Assembly (NCBI GenBank): GCA_017527495.1
Contig: JAFXPY010000025.1
Span: 1-64,000, forward strand
Direction of reading: 5' to 3'
Source: Paludibacteraceae bacterium
GTDB lineage: Bacteria > Bacteroidota > Bacteroidia > Bacteroidales > Paludibacteraceae
Length of the DNA: 64,000 bases
The position numbers and the translations under genes are program-made. Shown piece after piece: positions 1 through 7,420 of the stretch. Position 1 is the first letter of the stretch. Each line of letters starts with the position of its first letter. The notes under the pieces are model-generated. The model saw only the letters and a list, made by a program, of their open reading frames with translations. It was not told the DNA's origin and did no database searches.

Positions 1-149
1 ATTTGAATATCCCAATCTTTTAGAGGTGTTCCGATAGACTCGATTTTGTTTTTGATTGATTGTTCTATCTCTGACAATATTACCCAACTATCTGAACCAC
101 TAAAATCGCAAACAGATGAGTGCGACCGAACAAAATCGCTCGATAGAAA
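1..149 (-). pseudogene. 5'-less fragment of a type IIG / PglX-like DNA methyltransferase specificity region (possible silent cassette), continues past the left edge
   Basis: The minus strand is open from just after the recombinase stop codon to the window edge. It reads through SDSWVILSEIEQSIKNKIES and then GTPLKDWDIQI. This is the start of the TaqI/Eco57I-type target-recognition region in type IIG restriction-modification enzymes and BREX PglX proteins (family recognition from memory). No ATG or GTG opens the frame, and the stop of the recombinase gene is in the same frame immediately before it. The catalytic methyltransferase half is therefore missing. What is seen is a 3' portion without a start, which suits a silent cassette swapped by recombination, or a simple remnant. 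Which one depends on sequence beyond the edge. Confidence 0.6.
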
Positions 150-758
150 TCAGCCATTTTCCATAAAAGTATGGTAGTACTTGCGAACCGTATCTTTGTT
201 CACTTTTAGTAATTTGCCTATCTTAGCAAACGAAACTCCCTCTGCAAGCAAACCACTTATCAATTCTTCTTTCTTATGCAATTTATATGTGCATTGCCTT
301 GATTGCTTCCCTTTAGGTCTTCCTAACTGCACTCCTTCTGCACGTTTCCTTGCCAATGCTTCTTTCGTCCGTTGACTAATGAGATTCCTCTCAATCTCTG
401 CCGACAGCCCGAACGCAAAAGCCAATACTTTACTCTGAATATCATCGCCAAGCCGGTAGTTATCTTTAATCGTCCAAACGCGGCACTCTTTCTTCATGCA
501 GATACTCAGTATCTCCATGATCATAAATAGCGACCTGCCCAGCCGGGACAACTCCGAGCAGATTATCACATCCTCTTTCTCAACTTTCTTCAGGAGCACG
601 CCTAACTGCCGTTTGTTGTAAGCCTTTGTGCCGGAAATGGTTTCTTCAATCCATCCGTCAATAGACAACTTCTCTTTCTCGCAGAACTTCTGAATCTCAA
701 ACCGCTGGTTCTCGACTGTCTGCTTGTCGGAACTTACGCGGATATAACCATATATCAT
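150..758 (-). CDS. Mpi/Hin-type serine site-specific DNA recombinase (invertase)
   Basis: A 202-residue serine recombinase of the resolvase/invertase family. The N-terminal catalytic domain begins YIRVSSDKQ, with the nucleophilic serine at about residue 9. The helix with AEIERNLISQRTKEALARK at about 120-140 is the conserved dimer/E-helix region. LGRPKGK marks the hinge to a C-terminal HTH that includes SFAKIGKLLKVNKDTVRKYY. Length and order match small DNA invertases such as the Bacteroides Mpi master invertase. It lies between two fragments of methyltransferase specificity regions on the same strand. Inversion or exchange of such cassettes is a plausible job, but no matched site pair is visible inside the window. 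Its leader carries two 75-bp direct repeats. Confidence 0.9.
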   Translation of the reverse strand: MIYGYIRVSSDKQTVENQRFEIQKFCEKEKLSIDGWIEETISGTKAYNKRQLGVLLKKVEKEDVIICSELSRLGRSLFMIMEILSICMKKECRVWTIKDNYRLGDDIQSKVLAFAFGLSAEIERNLISQRTKEALARKRAEGVQLGRPKGKQSRQCTYKLHKKEELISGLLAEGVSFAKIGKLLKVNKDTVRKYYHTFMENG

Positions 759-780
759 ATTTTTTAGGAATAAAAATATT

Positions 781-962
781 CAAGTTTCGCAAGTACTATA
801 ACGCAGATTACACGAAAATATTTATCTACTAATTAAACTAATTATTACGAATTTTGCTCAGTCAAAAATTGAAAAAAATTACTATTTCAAGTTTCGCAAG
901 TACTGTAACGCAGATTACACGAAAATATTTATCTACCAATTAAACTAATTATTACGAATTTT
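781..962. repeat. Two 75-bp direct repeats upstream of the recombinase gene
   Basis: Copies at 781-855 and 888-962 differ at two positions only and are separated by 32 bp. Each opens with CAAGTTTCGCAAGTACT and ends with TTATTACGAATTTT. They lie in the 5' leader of the minus-strand recombinase gene. They may be regulatory repeats or crossover sites of the recombinase. Direct rather than inverted orientation would favour deletion or duplication of the intervening DNA. Confidence 0.9.
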
Positions 963-994
963 ATTTGGTCAATAATTATCCAAAATTAAAAATA

Positions 995-1044
995 ATTTAA
1001 TTTTCGCATGACAATAGAATTTTAATAACATGCGAAACTTAAAT
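995..1044. repeat. 16-bp inverted repeat with AAGTTTCGCATG-type arms
   Basis: Left arm 995-1010 and right arm 1029-1044 are inverted copies with one mismatch around an 18-bp spacer. The core TTTCGCATG / CATGCGAAA is perfect. The AAGTTTCGCA motif is shared with the nearby 75-bp repeats and with the ends of the repeat element at 7421-7777, so this may be the end of a small non-autonomous element. In 1045-1228 I see only AT-rich DNA with no gene. Confidence 0.75.
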
Positions 1045-1228
1045 AAATAACTATCTGTTTTCCGAAATTATGTCACTTGTGCCATTTATTCGGAAATAAA
1101 ACTTATTTTTAGACCGAAAGGATACGATAAATTCGGTAATTTACCAAATAATTCAAAGATTATTTCGGAATTTTACATTCTTTCGTATAAAATACGTGAT
1201 ATGTTACATGTGAATGAAACATTATCAC

Positions 1229-1262
1229 TGAAAATAATTGCGTATATACGCAATTATTTTCA
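1229..1262. repeat. 34-bp perfect palindrome at the 3' end of the methyltransferase remnant
   Basis: The arms TGAAAATAATTGCGTAT and ATACGCAATTATTTTCA are exact complements with no spacer. The palindrome overlaps the TGA that ends the minus-strand remnant at 1260-1262. It has no clean T-run, so it is only terminator-like. It could be a bidirectional terminator, a protein-binding site or a cruciform-type recombination site. Confidence 0.85.
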
Positions 1263-1671
1263 TTTTATCTCAATATAACCTACTTGCTTGCGCTCTACGG
1301 AGGTGAGGTTATATAAAGTAAAGATTTCTTTATCAATGGCTATTGCCTTATCTTTAGAGAATTCACGCTGTATATCATCCACTAAATCTTTAAATCACTT
1401 TTCAGTATCTTTTGTGAGTTGTAATACGGGTATCTTATCAAAGAATATCTTATTTAGTTCACGCCCTTGTTCTCCTAACTTTGGAAAATTATCAATGAAA
1501 CAAAATTTGAATAATAATGAATTAAGAAATGCAGTTAGAAAAGCTGTATTTGAACCTGTAATGATGAAACATTTTGGGTTGGTCATAAACTTCTGTGTGT
1601 CCCAACCAAAAGGCATATATTTTGTCATATTCGGATATATGATTTTGGGCTTACTAAAATCATCCTTTTAA
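1260..1671 (-). pseudogene. C-terminal remnant of a type IIG / Eco57I-like restriction-modification enzyme, with an internal stop
   Basis: Reading leftwards the frame gives DDFSKPKIIYPNMTKYMPFG, CFIITGSNTAFLTAFLNSLL, then DNFPKLGEQGRELNKIFF and DKIPV. This pattern is typical of the C-terminal TaqI-like specificity half of type IIG enzymes. A TGA interrupts it after DTEK at 1395-1397. The same frame then continues as FKDLVDDIQREFSKDKA to IEIK and the final TGA at 1260. An in-frame TAA also sits just before the first residue, and there is no usable start. It is therefore a broken cassette. Its order relative to the fragment at 1-149 (C-terminal piece first) rules out one gene simply interrupted by the recombinase. 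Confidence 0.75.
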
Positions 1672-1690
1672 AGTAAAGAAACTGAAAGAA

Positions 1691-1723
1691 TTTGCCGATA
1701 TCGGCAAAAAAAATGTATCTTTG
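1691..1723 (+). promoter_or_regulatory. Promoter with an 18-bp palindromic operator
   Basis: TTTGCCGAT / ATCGGCAAA forms a perfect 18-bp palindrome at 1691-1708. Its first four bases serve as the -33 TTTG, and TATCTTTG at 1716-1723 is the -7 element (21-nt spacing). A further half-site TTGCCGATA lies at 1744-1752 just before the start codon of the HTH gene, which suggests autoregulation. Confidence 0.65.
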
Positions 1724-1754
1724 CAGCAATCTTTCAACTAAACTTGCCGATAAT

Positions 1755-1880
1755 ATGAAATACATTTCCGTAATACAATTTGCCGAAAAATATGGTATCA
1801 GTGAGCGTACCGCGCGTAATTATTGCGCTACGGGCAAGATTGAGGGAGCTTTTCTCACAGGCAAAACTTGGAAATATTGA
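1755..1880 (+). CDS. Very short helix-turn-helix protein (41 residues), probably truncated
   Basis: The ATG at 1755, downstream of the promoter, starts MKYISVIQFAEKYGISERTA and ends GAFLTGKTWKY. The helices AEKYGISERTARNYC and GKIEGAFLTGKTW match the small HTH domain found at the N terminus of many Bacteroidetes Fic-type and excisionase-like proteins. In those relatives the chain continues after GKTW with an I-P-D/E segment. Here a stop follows directly, so the gene may be the stump of a longer one. The palindromes around its promoter fit a DNA-binding product acting on its own gene. An upstream ATG at 1692 would start inside the operator and is unlikely. Confidence 0.55.
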   Translation: MKYISVIQFAEKYGISERTARNYCATGKIEGAFLTGKTWKY

Positions 1881-1901
1881 TAGACTTTACTTCTATTTTT
1901 T

Positions 1902-1933
1902 TTTGCTGTTTTCAAAAAAAAATATTAATTTTG
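1902..1933 (+). promoter_or_regulatory. Promoter of the riboswitch-controlled transporter transcript
   Basis: TTTG at 1902-1905 and TAATTTTG at 1926-1933 are separated by 20 nt, matching the Bacteroidetes sigma-70-type consensus. Transcription would start near 1940, just ahead of the riboswitch. Confidence 0.75.
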
Positions 1934-1954
1934 CAGCCGATTTGATATTTGGTA

Positions 1955-2135
1955 CTATGTATGGCGGTTTCCGCTTGCCGGAATTAATAGGGAATCAGGT
2001 GAAAATCCTGGACAGTCCCGCTGCTGTAAATCTCAGATATACACATTATTATATCATTTTTCTATGATACACCACTGTTTTAATACGGGAAGGTATAGAA
2101 AAAGAGATAAGTCAGAAGACCTGCCACCATACACA
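1955..2135 (+). promoter_or_regulatory. Cobalamin (B12) riboswitch
   Basis: The core signature is present: TAATAGGGAATCAGGTGAAA at 1985-2004, the GACAGTCCCGCTGCTGTAA segment at 2011-2029, then CCACTG, GGGAAGG and AAGTCAGAAGACCTGCC at 2109-2125. GTATGG at about 1959 can close the aptamer with CCATAC at about 2128. Order and spacing fit the B12-box class. It is in the leader of the anion transporter gene at 2300. A strong terminator lies 14 nt before that start codon, so control by transcription termination is likely: B12 present, transporter off. Confidence 0.92.
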
Positions 2136-2254
2136 ATTCAGAAAACACCTCTCGAGGAAGAGACGCTGAAAATTGTATTAGATATTTACCACACAAAATT
2201 AGTGTGCCATTGTGCAATGCTGATATGTGTGAGTATGTATGTGTACATTTAAGC

Positions 2255-2286
2255 AGGCTTTTCCGAAAGGGAAGGCTTATTTTTTT
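2255..2286 (+). terminator. Intrinsic terminator between riboswitch and transporter gene
   Basis: A 10-bp stem with G-T wobbles (AGGCTTTTCC / GGGAAGGCTT, loop GAAA) is followed by a run of Ts, ending 14 nt before the start codon at 2300. It is the probable expression platform of the B12 riboswitch. Confidence 0.85.
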
Positions 2287-2299
2287 AACACATACAAAC

Positions 2300-3706
2300 A
2301 TGAATTTTCAATTTAATGTAAAACATTACATTTTGGCTCCACTTGTTATTGTGGCAGTTTTATTCCTGTGGTTTGTACCCACATCGTTTTTTGGTATCGA
2401 GGGTCTAACAGTCATCCAACAACGCACAATAGCCATTTTTTGTTACGCTGCTTTGATGTGGATGTTTGAAATCATTCCGGCTTGGGCAACATCAGTAAGC
2501 ACAATAGTTATGTTGTTGCTTGCTGTTTCTAAAAAAGGATTTGTCAACGATACGCTTGGCACATTGGTTGATCATCGCGCCATCATGGGAGCATTTGCCG
2601 ATCCTATCATTATGCTTTTCCTTGGCGGATTTGTACTTGCCATTGCAGCAAGCAAAGTCGGTCTTGATGTCTATTTGGCACGCATCATGCTCAAACCGTT
2701 CGGCACGAAGCCAAAATATGTACTATTAGGTTTTCTGATTATCATCAGCGTGATGTCAATGTTTATGAGCAACACAGCCACGGCAGCAATGATGCTTGCT
2801 TTTCTTGCACCCGTACTTCGCACTCTGCCTGAAAACGGAGGTGGTAGAATAAGCCTTGCTATGGCAATACCTATTGCGGCAAACATAGGCGGAATGGGAA
2901 CACCAATCGGTACGCCACCAAACGCAATCGCTATCGGACAATTGTCGCAAATGGACATACACATCGGCTTTGGAACATGGATGCTACGCATGGTTCCGGT
3001 AGTTATTGTGATGATTATCATTGCATGGCTATTGCTTATGAAACTATTTCCTTTCAAAGCAAAGAGTATTGAAATAAACATTGATGGAGAATGTAAAAAA
3101 GATTGGCATTTCTGGACAGTTACAATAACCTTTATTCTTACTATCCTACTATGGATGACAGGTGAATTGACCCATTTAGACTCTAATGTTGTTGCGCTTA
3201 TTCCGTTTGCTGTTTTTTCACTAATCGGTGTATTCAAGAAAGACGATTTTGCAAAGATTGACTGGCATGTGCTATGGATGGTTGCCGGTGGTTTTGCGCT
3301 CGGCACAAGTCTGAACCAAACCGGTTTGGCCGCCACATTAGTTGAGGCAATACCTTTCGGACAATGGTCGGCCGTTGTTGTACTGATTGCTTCAGGTTTG
3401 TTAGGTTACCTTTTGTCTAACTTCATTGCCAACTCATCGGCTGCCAACTTATTAGTACCTATTCTTGCAGTGGTTGGTACGGCTATGGCTAACAATCTTG
3501 CTCCTTACGGTGGTATTAGCACACTGTTAGTTTGTGTTGCTGCTTCAACATCTTTTGCAATGCTTTTCCCGATTTCCACACCGCCAAATGCTATTGCAAG
3601 TTCAACAGGACTTATCAACACTCACGATATGACCAAGGTGGGACTTATTATCGGAGTTATAGGCCTATGTATTTCATACACCGTTTTGCTTCTGTTTCCA
3701 ATGTAA
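2300..3706 (+). CDS. SLC13/DASS-family sodium-coupled anion (dicarboxylate-type) symporter
   Basis: A 468-residue inner-membrane transporter with many hydrophobic helices. SNTATAAMM, GMGTPIGTPPNAIA, the C-terminal SNFIANSSAANLLVPI and a second STPPNAIASS are the paired Ser-Asn and Thr-Pro-Pro-Asn motifs of the divalent anion/sodium symporters. Substrates in the family include succinate, malate, citrate and sulfate; the substrate here cannot be read from sequence. The ATG at 2300 is chosen because it follows the terminator; longer readings would start inside the leader. The gene is the first and apparently only one under the B12 riboswitch, which is unusual for this family. A terminator follows at 3768. 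Confidence 0.9.
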   Translation: MNFQFNVKHYILAPLVIVAVLFLWFVPTSFFGIEGLTVIQQRTIAIFCYAALMWMFEIIPAWATSVSTIVMLLLAVSKKGFVNDTLGTLVDHRAIMGAFADPIIMLFLGGFVLAIAASKVGLDVYLARIMLKPFGTKPKYVLLGFLIIISVMSMFMSNTATAAMMLAFLAPVLRTLPENGGGRISLAMAIPIAANIGGMGTPIGTPPNAIAIGQLSQMDIHIGFGTWMLRMVPVVIVMIIIAWLLLMKLFPFKAKSIEINIDGECKKDWHFWTVTITFILTILLWMTGELTHLDSNVVALIPFAVFSLIGVFKKDDFAKIDWHVLWMVAGGFALGTSLNQTGLAATLVEAIPFGQWSAVVVLIASGLLGYLLSNFIANSSAANLLVPILAVVGTAMANNLAPYGGISTLLVCVAASTSFAMLFPISTPPNAIASSTGLINTHDMTKVGLIIGVIGLCISYTVLLLFPM

Positions 3707-3767
3707 TTTTTCAGAGATATCATAACACACAATGTTTTCTGCCAACAAATACCTGTGTGTTATGCAA

Positions 3768-3802
3768 AAGAGCAGCTTAGAGTTGGGGGCTGCTCTTTTT
3801 TC
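3768..3802 (+). terminator. Intrinsic terminator after the anion transporter gene
   Basis: GAGCAGC and GCTGCTC form a stem followed by TTTTTT. It separates the transporter transcript from the outer-membrane protein gene at 3876. Confidence 0.85.
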
Positions 3803-3875
3803 TGAAAAAAACTTAATTTTCTTGATTTAATGAAAAATTATAACTAATTTCGCAAACAACATATCACATATAGCC

Positions 3876-5231
3876 ATGAACAAAAAAAGCACTATTCTAA
3901 TTTTGCTTCTTGCATTATGCTCATTGTCTTTTGCGCAAGACAACAAAAGCGAATCAGTCAAGCAACACCTTCAAAACCATTTCAAACTCTATGGTTTTGT
4001 GCGCAACTATTTTTCTTACGATAGTCGAGAGAATGTTGCAGGCACCGGCGACTTATTCAATTATCTGCCTAAAGACAACAAATGGAATCAGACAGAGGAA
4101 GAAGCACTTCAATCCGGTATTTCTCGCGAGGACCTAAATGCCCAGCCTTCATTTCGTTTCCTCACGCTGACTACGCGTGTCGGTCTTGACATATATGGTT
4201 ACAAGCTAAGCAACACGCGCTTTGGCGGAAAGATTGAAGCCGATTTTTATGCCGGTCTGACAGGGGTTACGGGGGTTGCACAATTCCGCTTACGTCATGC
4301 TTATATGACACTTGCATGGGACAGTCTGCAAATGGGAGAAAACAACTTGGCACACCTAAATTTGCTTATGGGCCAGACATGGCATCCAATGGCCTCCGAT
4401 TTATCTGACGTTATATCGCTCAACAGCGGTGCGCCTTTCGGACCTTTCAGTCGAACGCCTCAAGTGCGTTTCGATGCACAGCTGGGTAAAATTGTAGGGC
4501 TCACAGGTGCTGCAATATGGCAAATGCAATATACCTCAGCAGGTCCTGAGGGAGCTTCGGCAAATTATATTAAGTATTCACTCACACCCGAAGCCTATTT
4601 AGGTCTGACAATCATGCCTACAGAAAATTTCTTTTTCCGTATAGGCGGAGATATGCTCAGCATTAAGCCACGAAAAACAGGGACACGGATTGCCAACGAT
4701 GGCAGTGAAGTGGAAGTTAAAGTGAAGGACAACATCACAACTGTAAGTCCGTTTTTCTATTTGCAATATCAGAACGAGATATTCTCGTTGAAATTCAAAA
4801 CAATCTACGCGCAAGCCGGCGAACATGTCAACCTAAATGGCGGATATGCTGTTAAGAAAATCAATGACGATGGCTCATGGGAATATACACCTTCGCGCAA
4901 CTCATCGTCATGGATATGTATGACAATTGGCAAGAAAGTAAAAGGTATTTTATTTGCCGGTTATGTGCGCAACTTAGGAACGAAAGAACCTATCAGAGAT
5001 GCCAAACACTACTATTTCAGTAAAAATAGTTTCAAAGAGATGAACCGGCTTTGGCGTTTGTCTCCAACAGTGCTTTGGACATGGGGCAAATTCCAATTAG
5101 GCTTAGAGTATGAGATAACATCCGTTCAGTACGGAAGCGGAGAAATAAATCTAAACAACGGGTTATACCAAGACAATCTGCATTGGGTAACAAATCATAA
5201 AGTGCAACTGATGACCAAATATAACTTTTAA
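3876..5231 (+). CDS. Outer-membrane porin-like beta-barrel protein (DcaP-like)
   Basis: A 451-residue protein with a signal peptide (LILLLALCSLSFAQ, cleavage at about residue 20) followed by alternating amphipathic strands. It ends in KVQLMTKYNF, a terminal aromatic typical of barrel proteins. The LYGFVRNYFSYDSR opening and the GQTWHPM segment with RTPQVRFD recall DcaP-like trimeric porins of Bacteroidetes; the family assignment is from memory. It follows the B12-controlled dicarboxylate-type transporter on the same strand but behind a terminator, so a role in passing the same small anions through the outer membrane is only a suggestion. Confidence 0.7.
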   Translation: MNKKSTILILLLALCSLSFAQDNKSESVKQHLQNHFKLYGFVRNYFSYDSRENVAGTGDLFNYLPKDNKWNQTEEEALQSGISREDLNAQPSFRFLTLTTRVGLDIYGYKLSNTRFGGKIEADFYAGLTGVTGVAQFRLRHAYMTLAWDSLQMGENNLAHLNLLMGQTWHPMASDLSDVISLNSGAPFGPFSRTPQVRFDAQLGKIVGLTGAAIWQMQYTSAGPEGASANYIKYSLTPEAYLGLTIMPTENFFFRIGGDMLSIKPRKTGTRIANDGSEVEVKVKDNITTVSPFFYLQYQNEIFSLKFKTIYAQAGEHVNLNGGYAVKKINDDGSWEYTPSRNSSSWICMTIGKKVKGILFAGYVRNLGTKEPIRDAKHYYFSKNSFKEMNRLWRLSPTVLWTWGKFQLGLEYEITSVQYGSGEINLNNGLYQDNLHWVTNHKVQLMTKYNF

Positions 5232-5259
5232 GTTTGTTTTTGGCACATATAACTTTGCT

Positions 5260-6105
5260 TTAACACTGTTTTCTAAATTGTTTTGGAGTCAGGCCTGTAA
5301 TGCGTTTGAAAAATCGGCAGAAAGAGGCTTGCTCGTCAAAGCCCAATTCGTTGGCTACTTGTTGAATAGTCAGATCGACACGAGTGGCGAGCATATTTTT
5401 GGCATTGGTGATGACAAACTCGTCAATCCACTCACTCGCCGTAACTCCTATTGTATCGTAAATAATTTTGGAGAAATATTTAGGCGTCAGATTTAGCTGC
5501 TTAGCATAGAAAATTACTTCTCGCGACTCACAATAATGTTTGGCCAACAAATCACAAAAATCATTGAACAACACATTATTGCGTGTTGCAAATTTATTGG
5601 CCACATCTTGATTGTGTCTAAATGAGTTTATGAACTCCAAAGCAATATCCGACATATACATCAACATTTCATGTCTGTTCGGCATTGCTTCGACTGTTGA
5701 TTCATAAATCATCTCTGTCACTTCAAGAACCCGCATGACTTGCATTATCTGTTGCTCTGTAAGCTGCGTTTGTGGCGAGAGATGGAACTTGTTGTAGTCG
5801 TGACTCAGAGTGCGGCGTTTGAGTTCGTCAACAAATTTGCTTGACATAACGACCATTGAAATACAAAAATCGTCGCTACTTTCAAGCGGACAAAGCAGAT
5901 GATGAGGTAAAACGACTGCTACTTGATTTTTTTTGAAAACAACTTCGTGCTTGTCGTACAGCACACGTGCACTGCCTCGTTCGTTGATGAAGACTGCCAA
6001 ATTGGGCAAGGCATATTCTTGGTTATAAACAGGAAATTTTGTTACATTACGCAGGACTGCGACTTCAGATTCATCAATGTTCTGAATTCTATCTTGATGG
6101 TTCAT
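5260..6105 (-). CDS. AraC-family transcriptional regulator
   Basis: A 281-residue regulator. The C-terminal third carries the two HTH motifs of the AraC/XylS domain (YAKQLNLTPKYFSKIIYDTI and IQQVANELGFDEQASFCRFF, then GLTPKQFRK). The N-terminal part is a cupin-like ligand-sensing region. The start is set at MNHQDRIQN, because a promoter -7 element (TAATTTTG at 6129-6136) lies inside the longer reading that would begin at 6159. It converges with the porin gene and may regulate the adjacent transport genes, but no binding site is apparent. Confidence 0.9.
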   Translation of the reverse strand: MNHQDRIQNIDESEVAVLRNVTKFPVYNQEYALPNLAVFINERGSARVLYDKHEVVFKKNQVAVVLPHHLLCPLESSDDFCISMVVMSSKFVDELKRRTLSHDYNKFHLSPQTQLTEQQIMQVMRVLEVTEMIYESTVEAMPNRHEMLMYMSDIALEFINSFRHNQDVANKFATRNNVLFNDFCDLLAKHYCESREVIFYAKQLNLTPKYFSKIIYDTIGVTASEWIDEFVITNAKNMLATRVDLTIQQVANELGFDEQASFCRFFKRITGLTPKQFRKQC

Positions 6106-6128
6106 TATGTTGTTGTTATTGTGTACTG

Positions 6129-6136
6129 CAAAATTA
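6129..6136 (-). promoter_or_regulatory. Promoter -7 element of the AraC regulator gene
   Basis: TAATTTTG on the minus strand, 24 nt before the chosen ATG. The -33 region is weak (CTTG at 6157-6160, 20 nt away). It decides the start codon of the regulator. Confidence 0.6.
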
Positions 6137-6183
6137 ACACCATTTATCCAAATATGCAAGAAAGTATGTAAATAAAAACAAAA

Positions 6184-6867
6184 TTATCTTCCCAAATACT
6201 CATCTACAGTGTAGTCAAGGAACAGATTGAGTGGCATCGCCGCCCTTGCCACATCTACCACTTTGTCAAGAAAATCAGGTGCACAGGCTTCTTCCAAAGT
6301 GAAATAGTGCATAATAGTAAATGATTTGCGTTTCAACCAATCAGGATGTGCAAAGTCTTTCGGGAAACCTGTCGGCATGGTTTTGATAACATCAAATGTG
6401 GGGTCAAACTCACCATTGAAATAACGCATAAAATCTGGTTGAGTCATTATGCTGTTGAGCTCTTCTTCGTTGTCGAAACAGCTCTGACGCATCATCTTTG
6501 TAAGTTTGCCATCCGGGCACCACACTCCACCACAAAACATTATGTTCCCGGGTTGAAGGTGAAGATAATAACAAGCATTCAAACTTTTGCGACCGCCATA
6601 AGGGGCAAGAAGTGTTCCAAAATGATTTTTATATGGGCTTTTGTCGGGTGAAAAACGAATGTCACGATAGAAGCGATAGACACAATCCTTTACTGTCAGA
6701 CCTTGCAATCGCTCGTCAATCTCAATCATACGATTGAGATATTGACGGGTGAAATCATCAAAATCGTCTTTACATTCATTGAACCAATCGCGATGTTCAG
6801 CAAACCATTGGCGATTGTTGTTTTCAATCACTGCCGAAAGAAAATTAATTATGTTTTGAGTATTCAT
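6184..6867 (-). CDS. DUF2461 (TIGR02453) family protein
   Basis: A 227-residue protein whose N terminus (INFLSAVIENNNRQWFAEHR), the RFYRDIRFSPDKSPYKNHFG segment and the YYLHLQPGNIMFCGGVW segment are the characteristic blocks of the TIGR02453/DUF2461 family. It is full length and has no signal peptide, so it is probably cytoplasmic. The molecular function of the family is not established. It lies 3 nt downstream of the DUF456 gene and is likely co-transcribed with it. Confidence 0.9.
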   Translation of the reverse strand: MNTQNIINFLSAVIENNNRQWFAEHRDWFNECKDDFDDFTRQYLNRMIEIDERLQGLTVKDCVYRFYRDIRFSPDKSPYKNHFGTLLAPYGGRKSLNACYYLHLQPGNIMFCGGVWCPDGKLTKMMRQSCFDNEEELNSIMTQPDFMRYFNGEFDPTFDVIKTMPTGFPKDFAHPDWLKRKSFTIMHYFTLEEACAPDFLDKVVDVARAAMPLNLFLDYTVDEYLGR

Positions 6868-6870
6868 TAT

Positions 6871-7365
6871 TTACAATGCTAAATATGTGTCTGTTACAAA
6901 TGTTTTGATATAATAATAAGCGATAAATCCGCATGCAATAAGTTTGAGTATTGTGCCGGACATTATTCCGAGGAAGGAACCAAATCCGGCTTTCAGCGCT
7001 TCAGAAGAGTTTTTATTGGCAATTATCTCTCCTACTACAGCACCAAGAAAAGGACCGATAATTATACCCCATGGACCCAAAAATAGACCAACAAAGACAC
7101 CTATTGTTGCACCCCATGTACCATATTTAGTGCCTCCAAATTTCTTCGTTCCCCAAGCAGGAACGACAAAATCAAGCACTGAAATAATGATTACAACAGC
7201 CAACCATATCAGCAAAAACTGCCAACTATATTGATATTTGTCTGTTATGTGCATCATTAAGAGAGTAAGATAGGCAACCGGTATGCCGGGAATACCGGGA
7301 ACTATGCTGCCGATAATTCCTATCAGCAAAAAAACGCCCGCAAGAATGTATAAAACTATATCCAC
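6871..7365 (-). CDS. DUF456-family small membrane protein
   Basis: 164 residues, nearly all hydrophobic, with 4-5 predicted membrane helices. Glycine-rich turns such as GSIVPGIPGIPVAYL and GLFLGPWGIIIGPFLGAVVG are diagnostic of DUF456. The family is widespread with unknown function. It starts just after a block of TTTACGATTTA-type repeats and the mosaic repeat element, and leads a two-gene unit with the DUF2461 gene. Confidence 0.9.
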   Translation of the reverse strand: MDIVLYILAGVFLLIGIIGSIVPGIPGIPVAYLTLLMMHITDKYQYSWQFLLIWLAVVIIISVLDFVVPAWGTKKFGGTKYGTWGATIGVFVGLFLGPWGIIIGPFLGAVVGEIIANKNSSEALKAGFGSFLGIMSGTILKLIACGFIAYYYIKTFVTDTYLAL

Positions 7366-7420
7366 AATTTATTTACGATTTAATGATTTACGATTAACTT
7401 ATTTGCGATTTGGCAATTTT

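Noticed and set aside
1-1671. A single methyltransferase gene interrupted by the recombinase
   Set aside because: On the minus strand the C-terminal piece (1260-1671) comes before the earlier specificity piece (1-149), so the order is wrong for a simple insertion.
2064-2252. Plus-strand 62-residue reading frame
   Set aside because: It lies inside the cobalamin riboswitch and its leader; the RNA structure explains the sequence.
2671-3336. Minus-strand 221-residue reading frame
   Set aside because: Antisense to the SLC13 transporter in the wobble-mirrored frame; no family features.
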